A DNA stretch of 64,000 nucleotides from Paenibacillus sp. Soil522 (GTDB lineage: Bacteria > Bacillota > Bacilli > Paenibacillales > Paenibacillaceae). Made by a program: the position numbers and the translations under genes. How positions within the stretch are numbered: position 1 is the stretch's first letter; each line of letters opens with the position of its first letter. The notes below the pieces were generated by a model, which worked only from the letters and a program-made list of their open reading frames with translations, did not search any database and was not told the origin of the DNA. Below are positions 1-8,817 of this stretch, one piece after another. The stretch is from positions 1 to 64,000 of the forward strand of contig NZ_LMRV01000002.1 in assembly GCF_001428245.1 (NCBI RefSeq). The letters run 5' to 3'.

Positions 1-122
1 AATGCTGCTACAGCTATCCGTTTTCTTCCCTGATCGTGTTGGGCAGCACCTTCGGTAGGGGGCGGAGCTCCCTTGCCTTGACAACATCAATAATACGTTT
101 ACACAAAATTCTTGACAGACCC
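1..122. mobile_element. possible IS256-type element end (partial)
   Basis: The segment around 97-120 (TTTACACAAAATTCTTGACA followed by GACCC) resembles the terminal inverted repeat consensus I associate with IS256/Mutator-family elements. It would be the inner-to-outer right end of an element lying to the left of the window. No transposase C-terminus could be recognised in any frame of the first 120 bases, so this may be a decayed or partial end. The similarity is recalled, not computed. Confidence 0.3.
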
Positions 123-126
123 TGAA

Positions 127-178
127 AATAAGAGACAAAATGTAGATTTTTTATATAATCTACATTTTGCCTCTTATT
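127..178. repeat. 22-bp near-perfect inverted repeat
   Basis: Arms 127-148 and 157-178 are complementary at 21 of 22 positions around an 8-base AT loop. No T-run follows on the + strand, so it is not a standard intrinsic terminator there. It starts five bases after the possible IS end and could be a MITE-like palindrome, a protein-binding site or a decayed terminator. Confidence 0.7.
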
Positions 179-233
179 GTATGGTAGACACTACAAAATT
201 CAGGTAGATTACAAGAACATATAACCATTCCAG

Positions 234-257
234 AACCGCGAAAAACACGGTTTTTTT
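234..257 (+). terminator. short intrinsic terminator-like hairpin
   Basis: A five-base stem (AACCG/CGGTT) is followed directly by seven T residues. It would stop transcription arriving from the left edge. The stem is short, so confidence is limited. Confidence 0.4.
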
Positions 258-260
258 GTT

Positions 261-1061
261 TGTTATATATAGGTGTAAGTTTTCAAATGAAAACAAGACG
301 GTGTCTGTACCATAATGATATTACGCTCAGGCGACGAAGCAGCGATTATCCAAAAGCTACATTAATAGTCGTCCGCACTAACTTATAAATCAGGGTGAAA
401 TAAATGATCGTATAAGGTGTATGACACTATTGTGCAGCGACACAACAATGCTTAAATAAAATGAGCGACACAAGTCTGCTTAACTTTACTTTCTTAATCT
501 AAAAACTTTATTTCCCTTAGCTTTATTCAAGTATAGTTGTGTCTCGGCTTAGGCTATATCTGCATTCTATTCTTACTTCATGTAAAGGAACCGTATACGA
601 TTCGCCTAAATCGCGTTCACTTGGTTTAAACCTTTAGCAGCAGATGATGATAACCAACTTCATATATTCAAGGTCATGATTTTCCAGCTTTTAGTTCAGA
701 TACAGGGTTTTAAACATAACTAGAAGTTATTTCTGATAACAACGGCTCCGATTGGAACTTCCCCAATTTGTCTTCCATACGGCAGGTATAACCAGTCTGT
801 CTTTACAGCAGCGGCAGTAGCCGGCCATTCCCTCATGTACACCGCGAGACTCGCATCCGATTTGAAAAGAAGCAGCACATGCACAATTGTTATCATCGTG
901 ACGAAGGCATTATTCAGAAGGGAACAAATCCCTATCTGCAAGATTAACCGCTGGGAACCGTACCATAAATGACAGAGCGGATAGGATGGTTGATTGAATA
1001 TTACCTTCACTTTTCGCCGAAAATAGAAAATAAAAACTTATTATCAAAAAGGAGGGAATCA
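261..1061. other. gene-poor stretch with short direct repeats
   Basis: No gene is convincingly supported here. The 9-mer GCGACACAA occurs at 437-445 and 465-473, a 28-bp period, as in some transposon ends that carry repeated transposase-binding sites. An open frame on the minus strand (720-1010, 96 codons, hydrophobic middle) has no clear ribosome binding site and no family I recognise; it may be a decayed membrane-protein gene. The rest shows nothing recognisable. Confidence 0.4.
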
Positions 1062-1751
1062 ATGAGACTCATTCTTATCTTGTTGATCGCGGCGATCTTC
1101 TCATCTCCCATACCAACATTAGCTGCCGCTGAGGATTTAACTGGTGCCGCGAAGAGGATTTTACAAAAGTTGGAAGAAGAAAGCGGGGATAAATTCTTAA
1201 TCAATTGGAATCAAAATACGAACACCCCATCCTTGCTTACAGGCCATTTATCAAAACCGTCAAAGCATTCACCCCAGTGGATTGCTTTTGAGTTCTTGGA
1301 TAAAACAAAGTCGCTATACGGCTTGAAGAATCCAAAAAACGTTATGCAAGTAACGGAGGTTAGCGAAAGCTCTGACAACACCATACAAGTAAGACTTCAA
1401 CATTTTTTGTATAATACTCCTGTTTGGAAAGATGAGCTGGTTATTCAAATCAATAAACAGGGAATCATCCGCCGCGTCACGGGCAGTGTGTACCCTGATT
1501 TAGAGAAAAAGACGTTTAACCGTCCAAAGCACGCTATCTTCTCTAAAAAGAAAGCCATTCAAATTGCATTATCTTTCGCGGAAGCGGATAATGCGCAACT
1601 CGAAGAACCCGAAGTAGACATGTATTATTTACCCTCACGCCCGGGTATTCCTTTGATTTATGTGGTGAATTTGAAAAGCCGGGAATCAGATAAAGAATAT
1701 CAAAAAATTTTTATCCACGCTCTTACTGGGCGGGTCTTGGAACAACAATAA
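1062..1751 (+). CDS. secreted FTP/PepSY-domain protein
   Basis: The 229-aa product starts at the ATG following AAGGAGGG; the longer in-frame ATG at 969 has no ribosome binding site and would bury the signal peptide. Residues 1-23 form a Sec signal peptide with a probable AAA cleavage site. The mature part has the fold order of thermolysin-type propeptides: an FTP-like stretch (about 45-110, 'LYGLKNPKNVMQV') followed by a PepSY-like stretch (about 150-229, 'KKAIQIALSFA', ending 'HALTGRVLE'). No M4 catalytic domain follows, so it is a stand-alone propeptide-like protein. Such proteins may inhibit or chaperone extracellular proteases; that role is inferred. A terminator follows directly. Confidence 0.75.
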   Translation: MRLILILLIAAIFSSPIPTLAAAEDLTGAAKRILQKLEEESGDKFLINWNQNTNTPSLLTGHLSKPSKHSPQWIAFEFLDKTKSLYGLKNPKNVMQVTEVSESSDNTIQVRLQHFLYNTPVWKDELVIQINKQGIIRRVTGSVYPDLEKKTFNRPKHAIFSKKKAIQIALSFAEADNAQLEEPEVDMYYLPSRPGIPLIYVVNLKSRESDKEYQKIFIHALTGRVLEQQ

Positions 1752-1754
1752 AAG

Positions 1755-1789
1755 AAGAGGGAGAGCCGCGAAACCGGTTCTCCCTCTTT
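1755..1789. terminator. bidirectional intrinsic terminator
   Basis: A strong stem (AAGAGGGAGA.CC paired with GGTTCTCCCTCTT) has T-rich sequence on both sides. It lies between the convergent genes ending at 1751 (+) and 1815 (-) and probably serves both. Confidence 0.8.
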
Positions 1790-1814
1790 ACATGTCCAAG
1801 CTAATGAAAAACGG

Positions 1815-2096
1815 CTACTCTACCCATTTTACACTCTGCAATAGGTGCTGCTTCATCAGTTCGAGTATAAAATCATAGTAGTAATCCCTGCGAACAATAA
1901 CCCGATATTCATGATTGGCATAGATGTAAAACAAAACGTCTGTATACACTTGGTTATCTTCAAATACCCTCTGCACCTTCTTTATCCTGTCAAGGTAAGG
2001 CTCTTCCTGAAGAATGTGAATACGAAATTCCATGTCAATTCCATTCTCAATCTCATTAAATTGAATTACATTGTGGTCATATTCGTATTTGAGCAT
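1815..2096 (-). CDS. hypothetical 93-aa protein downstream of ArsB/NhaD permease
   Basis: A small, soluble, tyrosine- and charge-rich protein ('DYYYDFILELMKQH' near the end) with no signal peptide or membrane segment. I do not recognise the family. It begins 22 bases after the stop of the upstream permease gene with a purine-rich ribosome binding site, so the two are probably co-transcribed. Its placement suggests an accessory or regulatory role for the permease, which is only a guess. Confidence 0.6.
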   Translation of the reverse strand: MLKYEYDHNVIQFNEIENGIDMEFRIHILQEEPYLDRIKKVQRVFEDNQVYTDVLFYIYANHEYRVIVRRDYYYDFILELMKQHLLQSVKWVE

Positions 2097-2118
2097 TTTG
2101 CCCCAATCCTTTCGAAAT

Positions 2119-3399
2119 TTATATTAAATAACGCAAGTATACATAGATACTTGATAAAACGATTGAGAGCAGCATCAAAGGAAAGCCGTATTTTAAAAAT
2201 TGGACGAATTTAATCGGATAACCTTCTTTTCCAGCCATGCCTGCTACAATGAGGTTGGCACTCGCTCCAATAAGCGTACCATTGCCCCCCAAGCATGCTC
2301 CAAGCGCTAGACTCCACCATAACGGCTCCAGATTGCTGACACCCATATTACCCATTTCTTGAATCATTGGAATCATCGTCGCTACAAACGGAATATTGTC
2401 TAAAAAGGCGGATGCAATGGCGCTTAACCACAGTATCAGCATGGAGGTCGCGACCGGCTCCCCTCCAGTCAGTTCGATAGCTTGCGCAGCCAGCTTGGCG
2501 ATCACATCTGTTTCAATAAGTCCGGATACCAAGACGAACAAACCGACGAAGAAAAATATCGTTGTCCATTCAACCTTGGAGAAAGCCTCTTCCATCATAT
2601 GCTCTCCGGTAAGCAGCAGCAGGAGAAAGGCGCCAGCCAATGCGACTGTTGCCGATTCCAGATGCAACAGCTGATGTGTAAAGAACCCTAAAATCGTCAA
2701 TCCCAACACAATCAAGCACTTGCGCAAGAGCATACGATCCGTAATAAGTTGGCTTTCATCCATCTTCATAATGCTTTGTTTCAAATCATCCGTTGTTTGA
2801 ATTTTTTTGCGGAATAGAAAAATGAAAATAGGCACATAAATGGCCATCACCAAAACCGCTAGCGGTGCTAAATTGATGATAAAATCCATAAAGGATAATT
2901 CTTTGACTGCGCTCCCGATCATGATATTCGGCGGGTCGCCAATCAGTGTTGCGGTACCCCCTACGTTAGAAGCAATGATCTGAGTAATAAGAAAAGGTAT
3001 AGGATTCACACGAAGCTGCCGCGTAATGCTGAAGGTCACGGGTACCATGAGAAGTACGGTGGTGACATTATCCAGAAAAGCTGAACCCACAGCTGTAATG
3101 AGTGCTAATGAGATCAGAATTCGAGTAGGCTCTCCCTTAGCTCTCTTGGCTGCGACAATAGCAATGTATTTAAACAGTCCTGTTTCAGCCGTAATGCCTA
3201 CTATAATCATCATGCCGACAAGAAGCCCAAGCGTATTAAAGTCAATGTGATGCAGTGCAGTCTCCTGGTCTACAATTCCGAGTACAACCATTAATGTCCC
3301 GCCGATCATGGCTACGATCGTACGGTGGATTTTCTCTGCAATGATAAACCCATAAATGACGAGAAAGATACCGATTGCTAAAATTGCCTGCTGTTCCAT
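2119..3399 (-). CDS. ArsB/NhaD-family ion transporter
   Basis: The 426-aa polytopic membrane protein belongs to the ion transporter superfamily that includes the arsenite permease ArsB and the Na+/H+ antiporter NhaD. It shows 10-12 hydrophobic segments and the repeated family motifs 'GSAFLDNVTTVLLMVP' (about 105-120) and 'SAFLDNIPFVATMIPM' (about 330-345). It also has 'GGTATLIGDPPNIMIG' and 'LGGNGTLIGASANLI', the two symmetry-related helix breaks that form the substrate site. Substrate cannot be told from sequence: arsenite, Na+/H+ and other anions are all possible. No arsR or arsC is nearby, which argues mildly against arsenic. AGGAGGG precedes the ATG. The leader contains a terminator hairpin. 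Confidence 0.85.
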   Translation of the reverse strand: MEQQAILAIGIFLVIYGFIIAEKIHRTIVAMIGGTLMVVLGIVDQETALHHIDFNTLGLLVGMMIIVGITAETGLFKYIAIVAAKRAKGEPTRILISLALITAVGSAFLDNVTTVLLMVPVTFSITRQLRVNPIPFLITQIIASNVGGTATLIGDPPNIMIGSAVKELSFMDFIINLAPLAVLVMAIYVPIFIFLFRKKIQTTDDLKQSIMKMDESQLITDRMLLRKCLIVLGLTILGFFTHQLLHLESATVALAGAFLLLLLTGEHMMEEAFSKVEWTTIFFFVGLFVLVSGLIETDVIAKLAAQAIELTGGEPVATSMLILWLSAIASAFLDNIPFVATMIPMIQEMGNMGVSNLEPLWWSLALGACLGGNGTLIGASANLIVAGMAGKEGYPIKFVQFLKYGFPLMLLSIVLSSIYVYLRYLI

Positions 3400-3477
3400 G
3401 AAACCCTCCTGAAAGTGAATATTATTTTATGATTCCCTAAAAATGCGGATTATTATGAAGTTATTCCTTTCGGAGGG

Positions 3478-3517
3478 CAAAAAAAGCAAAGAGAAGCCCA
3501 CCGATGGCAGGCTCCTC
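3478..3517 (-). terminator. intrinsic terminator in the permease leader
   Basis: On the minus strand a 12-bp stem with an ATC loop (3491-3517) is followed by TTTGCTTTTTTT. It lies between a near-consensus promoter (3546-3574) and the permease start at 3399, so it could act as an attenuator. It could equally be the end of the upstream minus-strand gene. A 7-base segment at its 5' side (TCGGAGG) is complementary to CCTCCGA just downstream of the T-run and could form a competing helix. Confidence 0.7.
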
Positions 3518-3545
3518 CGATAATCCATTTATGTCATTTGATATA

Positions 3546-3574
3546 ATTATACTTATATCTCTAGCAACTGTAAA
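3546..3574 (-). promoter_or_regulatory. sigma-A promoter for the ArsB/NhaD permease
   Basis: On the minus strand TTTACA (3569-3574) and TATAAT (3546-3551) are separated by exactly 17 bases, close to the sigma-A consensus. A second, weaker candidate (TTGCCC, 17 bases, CATAAT) lies downstream of the terminator. If the first is used, the transcript carries a leader of about 140 bases with the terminator inside it. Confidence 0.65.
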
Positions 3575-3635
3575 TGTCCTGGGGTGAACTGCATAAGTCA
3601 TGCATGATCAAGAGAAGGAGAGCGGCGAACTGTTT

Positions 3636-4097
3636 TTATAATACACGTAGCCGCTCAAGGAACCTAAAGTATATATATACGCAGCTGAAAGCAAGTAAGT
3701 AGGATAGGGAGGTATAGCCGATATTCCAGCCGTTCCCGTACGATACTTTACCGACCAGTATTCCAATATACTCAAGTATCGTCGTACACAGAATGAATAA
3801 GAATAAAATGAGCGCTGTTTTTTTTCGATGTAAAAGGATCATCCAAATCATATAGCTTCCAAGTACCGGGTAAAGGCCGATGTTAAGCGGCAGCGCCGAT
3901 ACGTTTTCATCATCAGGTATAAGCGGCGTAAAGTCCCAAAATTTTAATTGAAAGCCGAATGCGTTAATGACAAAAGATAGAACAGCTCCGACCGGAGAGA
4001 TCAGCAGCAATATTTTAGGGTTTTTTCGGGCCAGATAGAGCGCGAGGAGCCAAGGAATAATGAAACCGAAGAAAACATTTATTAGCATCTCAGGCAT
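3636..4097 (-). CDS. CBO0543-like integral membrane protein
   Basis: The 153-aa product has five hydrophobic segments, short charged loops ('HRKK', 'FRFLERLRVL' at the end) and conserved-looking polar residues such as 'FWDFTPLIPDDENVSALPLNIGLYP'-type loop features. It resembles the CBO0543 family of spore-former membrane proteins of unknown function; that match is from memory. The ATG follows AAAGGA at good spacing. Monocistronic by appearance: flanked by the permease promoter on one side and terminator hairpins on the other. Confidence 0.7.
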   Translation of the reverse strand: MPEMLINVFFGFIIPWLLALYLARKNPKILLLISPVGAVLSFVINAFGFQLKFWDFTPLIPDDENVSALPLNIGLYPVLGSYMIWMILLHRKKTALILFLFILCTTILEYIGILVGKVSYGNGWNIGYTSLSYLLAFSCVYIYFRFLERLRVL

Positions 4098-4170
4098 CTC
4101 AGAATCCTTTCCTATTCATTTTTTTATTAGGGTTCCCGTTGCTGCAAGCAGCATACGCTTTTCAAAATAA

Positions 4171-4250
4171 AACCAGGATGTTGTACGCAAAAAACGTCCT
4201 GGTTCTTTTTGCACGAAAAAAAAGAACGGCAACAGGCCGTCCTTTTTTTT
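4171..4250. terminator. two adjacent terminator hairpins
   Basis: Hairpin one (4171-4205) has an 11-bp AACCAGGA.GT stem with T-rich tails on both sides. Hairpin two (4215-4250) has a GACGGC/GCCGTC stem flanked by A8 and T8. On the minus strand the second is a textbook terminator for the DUF4870 gene ending at 4301, and the first can back it up. Confidence 0.8.
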
Positions 4251-4300
4251 GGGGATATATGAAAGTGAAAATATGAGCCGTTACACTGGTACGTAAAGTT

Positions 4301-4666
4301 TTAAAACCTATTTGCTTGCTGTTCCGACCAATCGCCGATAACAGGAAGCTTGGACAGCTTGCCTTGCAGCGTAAGCAGCATAAGCCCAATCCACAAAATG
4401 AAGCTGACTGGAGCAAGCAGCAAACCGAGGAGCCAGCCGATGAGGGGGATAAAGCCAAACAAAATATTCAGTACGATGAGCGCTACAGATACGACGACCG
4501 ATTGAACGGCGTGCAGTTTAACGAAGCGGCTTCTTTTCTCCAATATAAGGAATATAATGCCAGTTACAAAACCTCCCAAGTAACAAAGCAAGCCTGCTAC
4601 TTTAGGGTCTAAGCCGGTCGAAGAGCCGTCCGGCTGCAAGGATGGAGGTTGAATCACAAGTTTCAC
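4301..4666 (-). CDS. DUF4870 (Tic20-like) membrane protein
   Basis: The 121-aa protein has a polar N-terminus of about 20 residues and then three or four membrane segments. 'GLLCYLGGFVTGIIFLILEK' followed by 'SRFVKLHAVQSVVV' is typical of the DUF4870 family, where the 'FHA.QS' type element is conserved. Function in this family is not established. The start follows AAAGGGTGAAACTTGTGATT-type spacing of a ribosome binding site. It ends before a strong terminator. Confidence 0.8.
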   Translation of the reverse strand: MKLVIQPPSLQPDGSSTGLDPKVAGLLCYLGGFVTGIIFLILEKRSRFVKLHAVQSVVVSVALIVLNILFGFIPLIGWLLGLLLAPVSFILWIGLMLLTLQGKLSKLPVIGDWSEQQANRF

Positions 4667-4831
4667 CCTTTCTATTTAACATATGCTTGCAATGATTGTA
4701 TTCGTCATCAGATAGCAGTAGACCTTTTTCATTAATAATTAATATATCAAAAATTGGTATGAATAATTTGTAAGAGATTTGTAACCTGTTTCGACAAATG
4801 ATCGTCTAAACTGTAAAGATATGATTATATT
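4667..4831. other. AT-rich intergenic region
   Basis: This region separates divergent transcription units and is AT-rich around 4730-4780. It probably holds the promoter of the DUF4870 gene and of the former LCP gene to its right, but no clear consensus pair was identified. Confidence 0.3.
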
Positions 4832-5215
4832 AGAATCGAGAAGCAATTGAAGCAAACTTATAACCCTATCGATGGACGGGAGCCTGTTCTGATTAGTACA
4901 ATAGATAAGAAGCAGGATCCATTCTCCGTACTGCTTCTTGGTTTTGACCAGCGAGGTAAGGAAATTGCGCTCAGATACGATAATTTATACGGTCGTTCGT
5001 CCGAAAGACGGTGATCTTCTGATGGAGAAAGCGAAGCAAATGAATCAATGGTCCAAGATTCCGGAGCTTATAGATATTATGGGTGATAATTTTAGTTTTA
5101 CAGCCACTCGCTGCTTGGCAATGGACATCGCTTGAAGAGCGGTGGCGCGTGGTACTATTTTGCCGATGAAGAGGATTTGGTGAAGGTGCAGACAATGATA
5201 AAGAGAAGCCAATAG
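4832..5215 (+). pseudogene. decayed LytR-CpsA-Psr (LCP) family gene
   Basis: Three pieces of one LCP protein are found in order but in different frames. A stretch from about 4841 reads 'KKQDPFSVLLLGFDQRG', the LCP signature start. A second frame gives 'RSDTIIYTVVRPKDGDLL', then jumps straight to 'KAKQMNQWSKIPELIDIMGD', a C-terminal LCP segment, so roughly 150 central residues including the catalytic arginines are missing. A third frame ends 'GGAWYYFADEEDL...'. An intact LCP protein transfers teichoic acid-type polymers to peptidoglycan; this copy cannot. The internal deletion plus frameshifts indicate a genuine relic, not a sequencing error. Confidence 0.75.
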
Positions 5216-5255
5216 GGAATGGAAAGAGCAAATGGAACGGAGTTGTTTGGGAAAA

Positions 5256-5684
5256 ATGAATGTTGCGTTTTTTTTATTGCCGAAGCAGGATGTCATCTGT
5301 TTAACCCAGGATGCAACATTAAGACAGACGCTTGAACGAATGGAATACCATCGTTATACGGCAGTGCCTATCATAAATGATGATGGCGGTTATGCAGGCA
5401 CCGTTACGGAAGGCGATTTGCTATGGTATATCAAAAATCATACTGACCTTACGCTTGAGCAGACCAATAAAGTGAAGCTTGCCGATGTGCCGCTGCGAAT
5501 GAATAATAAGACGGTGCAAATCGATGCCAATATGGATGATCTGATTTCACTGGCGAAGGTGCAAAATTTCGTGCCCGTTGTCGACGATATGAACCGGTTT
5601 ATCGGGATCGTACGCAGGAGTGAAATTATCGATTACTGCCAGAAAATCATTACAGAGCAGTATAATGTGCTGCAGGATAAATAA
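5256..5684 (+). CDS. CBS-domain pair protein
   Basis: The 142-aa protein is two CBS motifs and little else. The first runs about 8-65 ('ATLRQTLERMEYHRYTAVP', 'GYAGTVTEGDLLWYI') and the second about 80-135 ('IDANMDDLISLAKVQNFVP', 'FIGIVRRSEII'). Such pairs bind adenine nucleotides or c-di-AMP and act as regulatory modules. The start chosen is the internal ATG giving MNVAFFLLPK, the usual N-terminus in relatives; the upstream ATG at 5232 is possible. It sits immediately after the LCP relic. Cyclic-di-AMP sensing is tempting because gdpP is 1.2 kb away, but that is inference. Confidence 0.85.
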   Translation: MNVAFFLLPKQDVICLTQDATLRQTLERMEYHRYTAVPIINDDGGYAGTVTEGDLLWYIKNHTDLTLEQTNKVKLADVPLRMNNKTVQIDANMDDLISLAKVQNFVPVVDDMNRFIGIVRRSEIIDYCQKIITEQYNVLQDK

Positions 5685-5756
5685 CGAACGGAGGCGATGC
5701 CGGATCGGGACGTGGTATTATTTTCAAAGTGAGTGGGGCAACATAATAAAAAGTAA

Positions 5757-5797
5757 AGGCGGAATGGGCTTGTTGTTCCGTCTTTTTGTTTTTTGCA
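5757..5797 (+). terminator. intrinsic terminator after CBS gene
   Basis: A GGCGGAA/TTCCGTC stem is followed by TTTTTGTTTTTT on the + strand. Confidence 0.75.
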
Positions 5798-5928
5798 GAA
5801 GCCGTGAAGCGGGTGCTGCATCCTTAAGGGAGCCAATGGGAATATGAGTGATAAGTGCAGCTTTTATGCTATAATGAGTTGTAAAAGTTTCGTAAGAAAC
5901 CAGATTAAATAATCAAGAGGTGAACGGT

Positions 5929-6837
5929 TTGAAAACCGGCTTGAAACCAGTGCTGTGGAGCTGTACGGCACTTCTTTTATTATTGTCCCTTCTAGTGCCG
6001 CTCTTGAACGTCATAACCATGCTGCTGATTATGGTGCCGTATGTCGTACTGTATGCGACCTTGCCGTCAAAGTCGTTTGTGCTGCATCTGCTTCCAGTAT
6101 GGGTGCTGGCGTTCATTATCGGCGGGCCGGCCACGCTCATTATTGGGTTGTTTTTCTTAATACCTTCTATTGTGATGGGCCATTTGTACATGAAGCAAGC
6201 GACCGCCTCGAGGGTTATTCGGACGGTCGGCGTTGTGGTTCTCGCTCAATTGATGCTTGAGCTGCTTATTTTCGAGGTATTCTTGGATATTTCACTCATT
6301 AGAGAATTGAGTACATTTGTACGGTCAACGGTCGAGGAAATGATGGCACAGAGCTATCTTCCTGCGGAATGGGACTCGGGGCTAACGGATATGGTTATTC
6401 ATACCATGATTAACTCAATCCCCGTTACCTTTATTTTGATTGCGTTTGGTCTTACGGTTATTACGCAATTCGTAGCCCGCAGAGCCGTTAAGTGGAGCGG
6501 GGGACCGGATGTGCCGAGGTTTACCCGTGCAAGGGAGTGGCGCCTGCCTCGTTTGCTCGTTATTTTGTACTTGATTGCTTATGTCATTGAGCTGTTTTCT
6601 TCGACAGCAACGAGCGATTCTTATTTTGCAGTGGCGTTAATGAACTTGGTTCCTCTGCTTAGTTTTGTTTTTGCGTTTCAGGCTGTCGGATTTTTCTACT
6701 TCCTTGCCCATCAGCGAGGGTGGAACAAAGCGGTGCCGGTTCTGATTGCGATTCCGGTGCTTTTGATCCCGCCGCTAAGCTTAATTGGCGTGCTGGATAC
6801 CGCTTTCCCAATCCGCAAGTCGTTTACGAAACCATAG
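5929..6837 (+). CDS. yybS: YybS-like DUF2232 membrane protein
   Basis: The 302-aa polytopic protein has about eight hydrophobic segments and is of the YybS/DUF2232 type. In Bacillales this gene stands directly upstream of gdpP, as here. It is an uncharacterised integral membrane protein with some ECF-transporter-S-like hydrophobicity. The start is taken as TTG at 5929, six bases after AAGAGGTG; the GTG at 5920 lies inside that ribosome binding site. The gdpP gene begins 18 bases downstream, so the two are likely co-transcribed, with gdpP and rplI in the same operon. Confidence 0.85.
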   Translation: MKTGLKPVLWSCTALLLLLSLLVPLLNVITMLLIMVPYVVLYATLPSKSFVLHLLPVWVLAFIIGGPATLIIGLFFLIPSIVMGHLYMKQATASRVIRTVGVVVLAQLMLELLIFEVFLDISLIRELSTFVRSTVEEMMAQSYLPAEWDSGLTDMVIHTMINSIPVTFILIAFGLTVITQFVARRAVKWSGGPDVPRFTRAREWRLPRLLVILYLIAYVIELFSSTATSDSYFAVALMNLVPLLSFVFAFQAVGFFYFLAHQRGWNKAVPVLIAIPVLLIPPLSLIGVLDTAFPIRKSFTKP

Positions 6838-6855
6838 CACAGGAGCGGATCTGAA

Positions 6856-8817
6856 ATGCCGAAGTTTTTGGTTACACGTTGGCACGGAATGCATCAGATA
6901 TGGTCTTTCGTATTGATGGTGCTCATGTCGGTGGCGCTTGCCTGGTTCGAGTGGCTGCTCGGGCTGCTCGGGCTGCTGCTGACCGGCGGCGTTTTGTTTT
7001 ATATGGTAATGGCGGAAAGAGCGTTCCGCAAAGACCTTAAATCGTATTTGGGCACGTTATCCTATCGGGTCAAAAAGGTTGGCAACGATGTCATAAGCGA
7101 GCTTCCTTTTGGAATTATTTTATATAATGAAGATCGAATAGTAGAGTGGCACAATCCTTATATTGCAGGCGTGGTGGAGCGGGAAACGGTTATCGGAGTG
7201 CCGCTTGCGGAGCTTTTTCCGTCTTTGCAGCAGGTGAAAGAACGGGAGGGTACCATCGAAGCGACGGTTGGTTCCCAAGTTTACCAGCTGATCTTCAAGC
7301 CGAAGGAACGGATTCTGTACGTCAAAAATATTACCGATCTCTGGCAGCTTGGCCGCAAATACGATGATGAGAAGCTCGTCCTTGGCGTCGTCATGATCGA
7401 TAACCTTGAGGAAGTGACGCAAGGCTTGGACGATCACCAACGCAGTTCGATGCTGGCGAAGGTCACGACGGAAATTACCGAATGGGCGCAAAAATTTCAT
7501 ATTTATTTGAAGAGACTCACGTCTGACCGCTTTCTGCTGGTGACGGATCAGCGAACGCTGAAGCAGCTTGAGCAGTCCCGCTTTGTTGTGCTCGACGAGG
7601 TAAGGGAGATTACCGGCGATCACAAAATTCCGGTCACGCTCAGCATCGGCTTCGCAGCGGGGGCCGAGAACATTATCGAGCTTGGCCAATGGGCGCATAC
7701 GAGCCTTGATATAGCGCTCGGACGAGGCGGCGACCAGGCATCCGTTAAGGTTGGCAGCCGGCAATCGTTCTACGGAGGCAAGTCGAATGCGGTGGAGAAG
7801 CGGACGCGCGTCCGTGCACGTGTTGTCGCTCATGCGCTGAGAGATCTGATACGCGAGAGCCATAATGTTGTTATTATGGGACACAAAATGCCCGACATGG
7901 ATGCAATCGGGGCAGCTATCGGCGTGATGAAGGCAGCGCAGCTGTTTGGCAAAGAGGCCTATATCGTGCTCGAGGGCGTCAACCCGGCGATCCAGAAAAT
8001 GATGGAGCTCATCCGGGAAGACGAAAGGCTGTCTAAGCGGTTTGTATCGCCTGAGCAGGCTTTGGCGCTAATAACGCCTCAGACGCTTGCCGTGGTCGTC
8101 GACACGCATAAGGTATCCATGGTGAAGGAGCCTAAGCTGCTTTCGCTAACGGATCGTATCGTCGTTGTCGATCATCATCGCCGCAGCGAGGAATTTATCG
8201 CGAATGCGATTTTGGTGTATATGGAGCCTTACGCCTCATCGACATGTGAGCTGGTAACCGAGCTGCTGCAATACATCCATGACCGCGTCGTTCTTGATGT
8301 AAGGGAATCAACGGCATTGCTTGCCGGCATCACAGTAGATACGAAGAGCTTCTCGCTTCGTACCGGAGCGCGGACGTTTGAGGCTGCATCGTTCCTCCGC
8401 CGCAACGGCGCAGATTCGATGATGATTCAGCGGATGCTGAAAGAGGATCTGGAGGAGTACGTGCGCAAAGCGGAAATTATTAAGCATGCCGAGGTGCTCC
8501 ATGAGCATGTGGCCATTGCAGTAACCGAAAGCGGTCGTAAATATTCGCAGCTGCTTATCGCGCAGTCGGCGGATACGCTGCTGAATATGACGGATATACT
8601 CGCTTCCTTCGTTATTGGGGAGCGTTCTGACGGACTTATCGGCATTAGCGCTCGTTCGCTGGGCCATATGAACGTACAGGTAGTGATGGAGCGAATGGGC
8701 GGAGGCGGGCATTTGACGAATGCTGCCGCTCAGCTTGAAGGATCAGTAGTGGAAGTAGCGGAACGTCTGAAGCGGGTTTTGGACGAAATTGAAACGGAAG
8801 AGGGGTTATTTGAATGA
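6856..8817 (+). CDS. gdpP: cyclic-di-AMP phosphodiesterase GdpP
   Basis: The 653-aa membrane-bound enzyme hydrolyses c-di-AMP to pApA. Domains in order: two membrane segments (about 12-50), a PAS-like region (about 80-140), a degenerate GGDEF domain (about 170-300, lacking a canonical GGDEF motif as is normal for GdpP), a DHH domain (from about 335, '[15 protein letters not shown]' and 'VVVDHHRR') and DHHA1 (about 545-640, '[16 protein letters not shown]'). Length matches the family. The ATG follows AGGAGCGG. Its last codons overlap the rplI start by four bases (ATGA), so translation is coupled. It probably sets c-di-AMP levels that control potassium and osmolyte balance. Confidence 0.97.
   Translation: MPKFLVTRWHGMHQIWSFVLMVLMSVALAWFEWLLGLLGLLLTGGVLFYMVMAERAFRKDLKSYLGTLSYRVKKVGNDVISELPFGIILYNEDRIVEWHNPYIAGVVERETVIGVPLAELFPSLQQVKEREGTIEATVGSQVYQLIFKPKERILYVKNITDLWQLGRKYDDEKLVLGVVMIDNLEEVTQGLDDHQRSSMLAKVTTEITEWAQKFHIYLKRLTSDRFLLVTDQRTLKQLEQSRFVVLDEVREITGDHKIPVTLSIGFAAGAENIIELGQWAHTSLDIALGRGGDQASVKVGSRQSFYGGKSNAVEKRTRVRARVVAHALRDLIRESHNVVIMGHKMPDMDAIGAAIGVMKAAQLFGKEAYIVLEGVNPAIQKMMELIREDERLSKRFVSPEQALALITPQTLAVVVDTHKVSMVKEPKLLSLTDRIVVVDHHRRSEEFIANAILVYMEPYASSTCELVTELLQYIHDRVVLDVRESTALLAGITVDTKSFSLRTGARTFEAASFLRRNGADSMMIQRMLKEDLEEYVRKAEIIKHAEVLHEHVAIAVTESGRKYSQLLIAQSADTLLNMTDILASFVIGERSDGLIGISARSLGHMNVQVVMERMGGGGHLTNAAAQLEGSVVEVAERLKRVLDEIETEEGLFE

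Noticed and set aside
720-1010. 96-codon minus-strand frame with hydrophobic middle
   Set aside because: No ribosome binding site and no recognisable family; kept only as a remark in the gene-poor stretch.
7120-7884. 254-codon minus-strand frame inside gdpP
   Set aside because: Antisense shadow produced by codon bias in gdpP; no start signal and no family.
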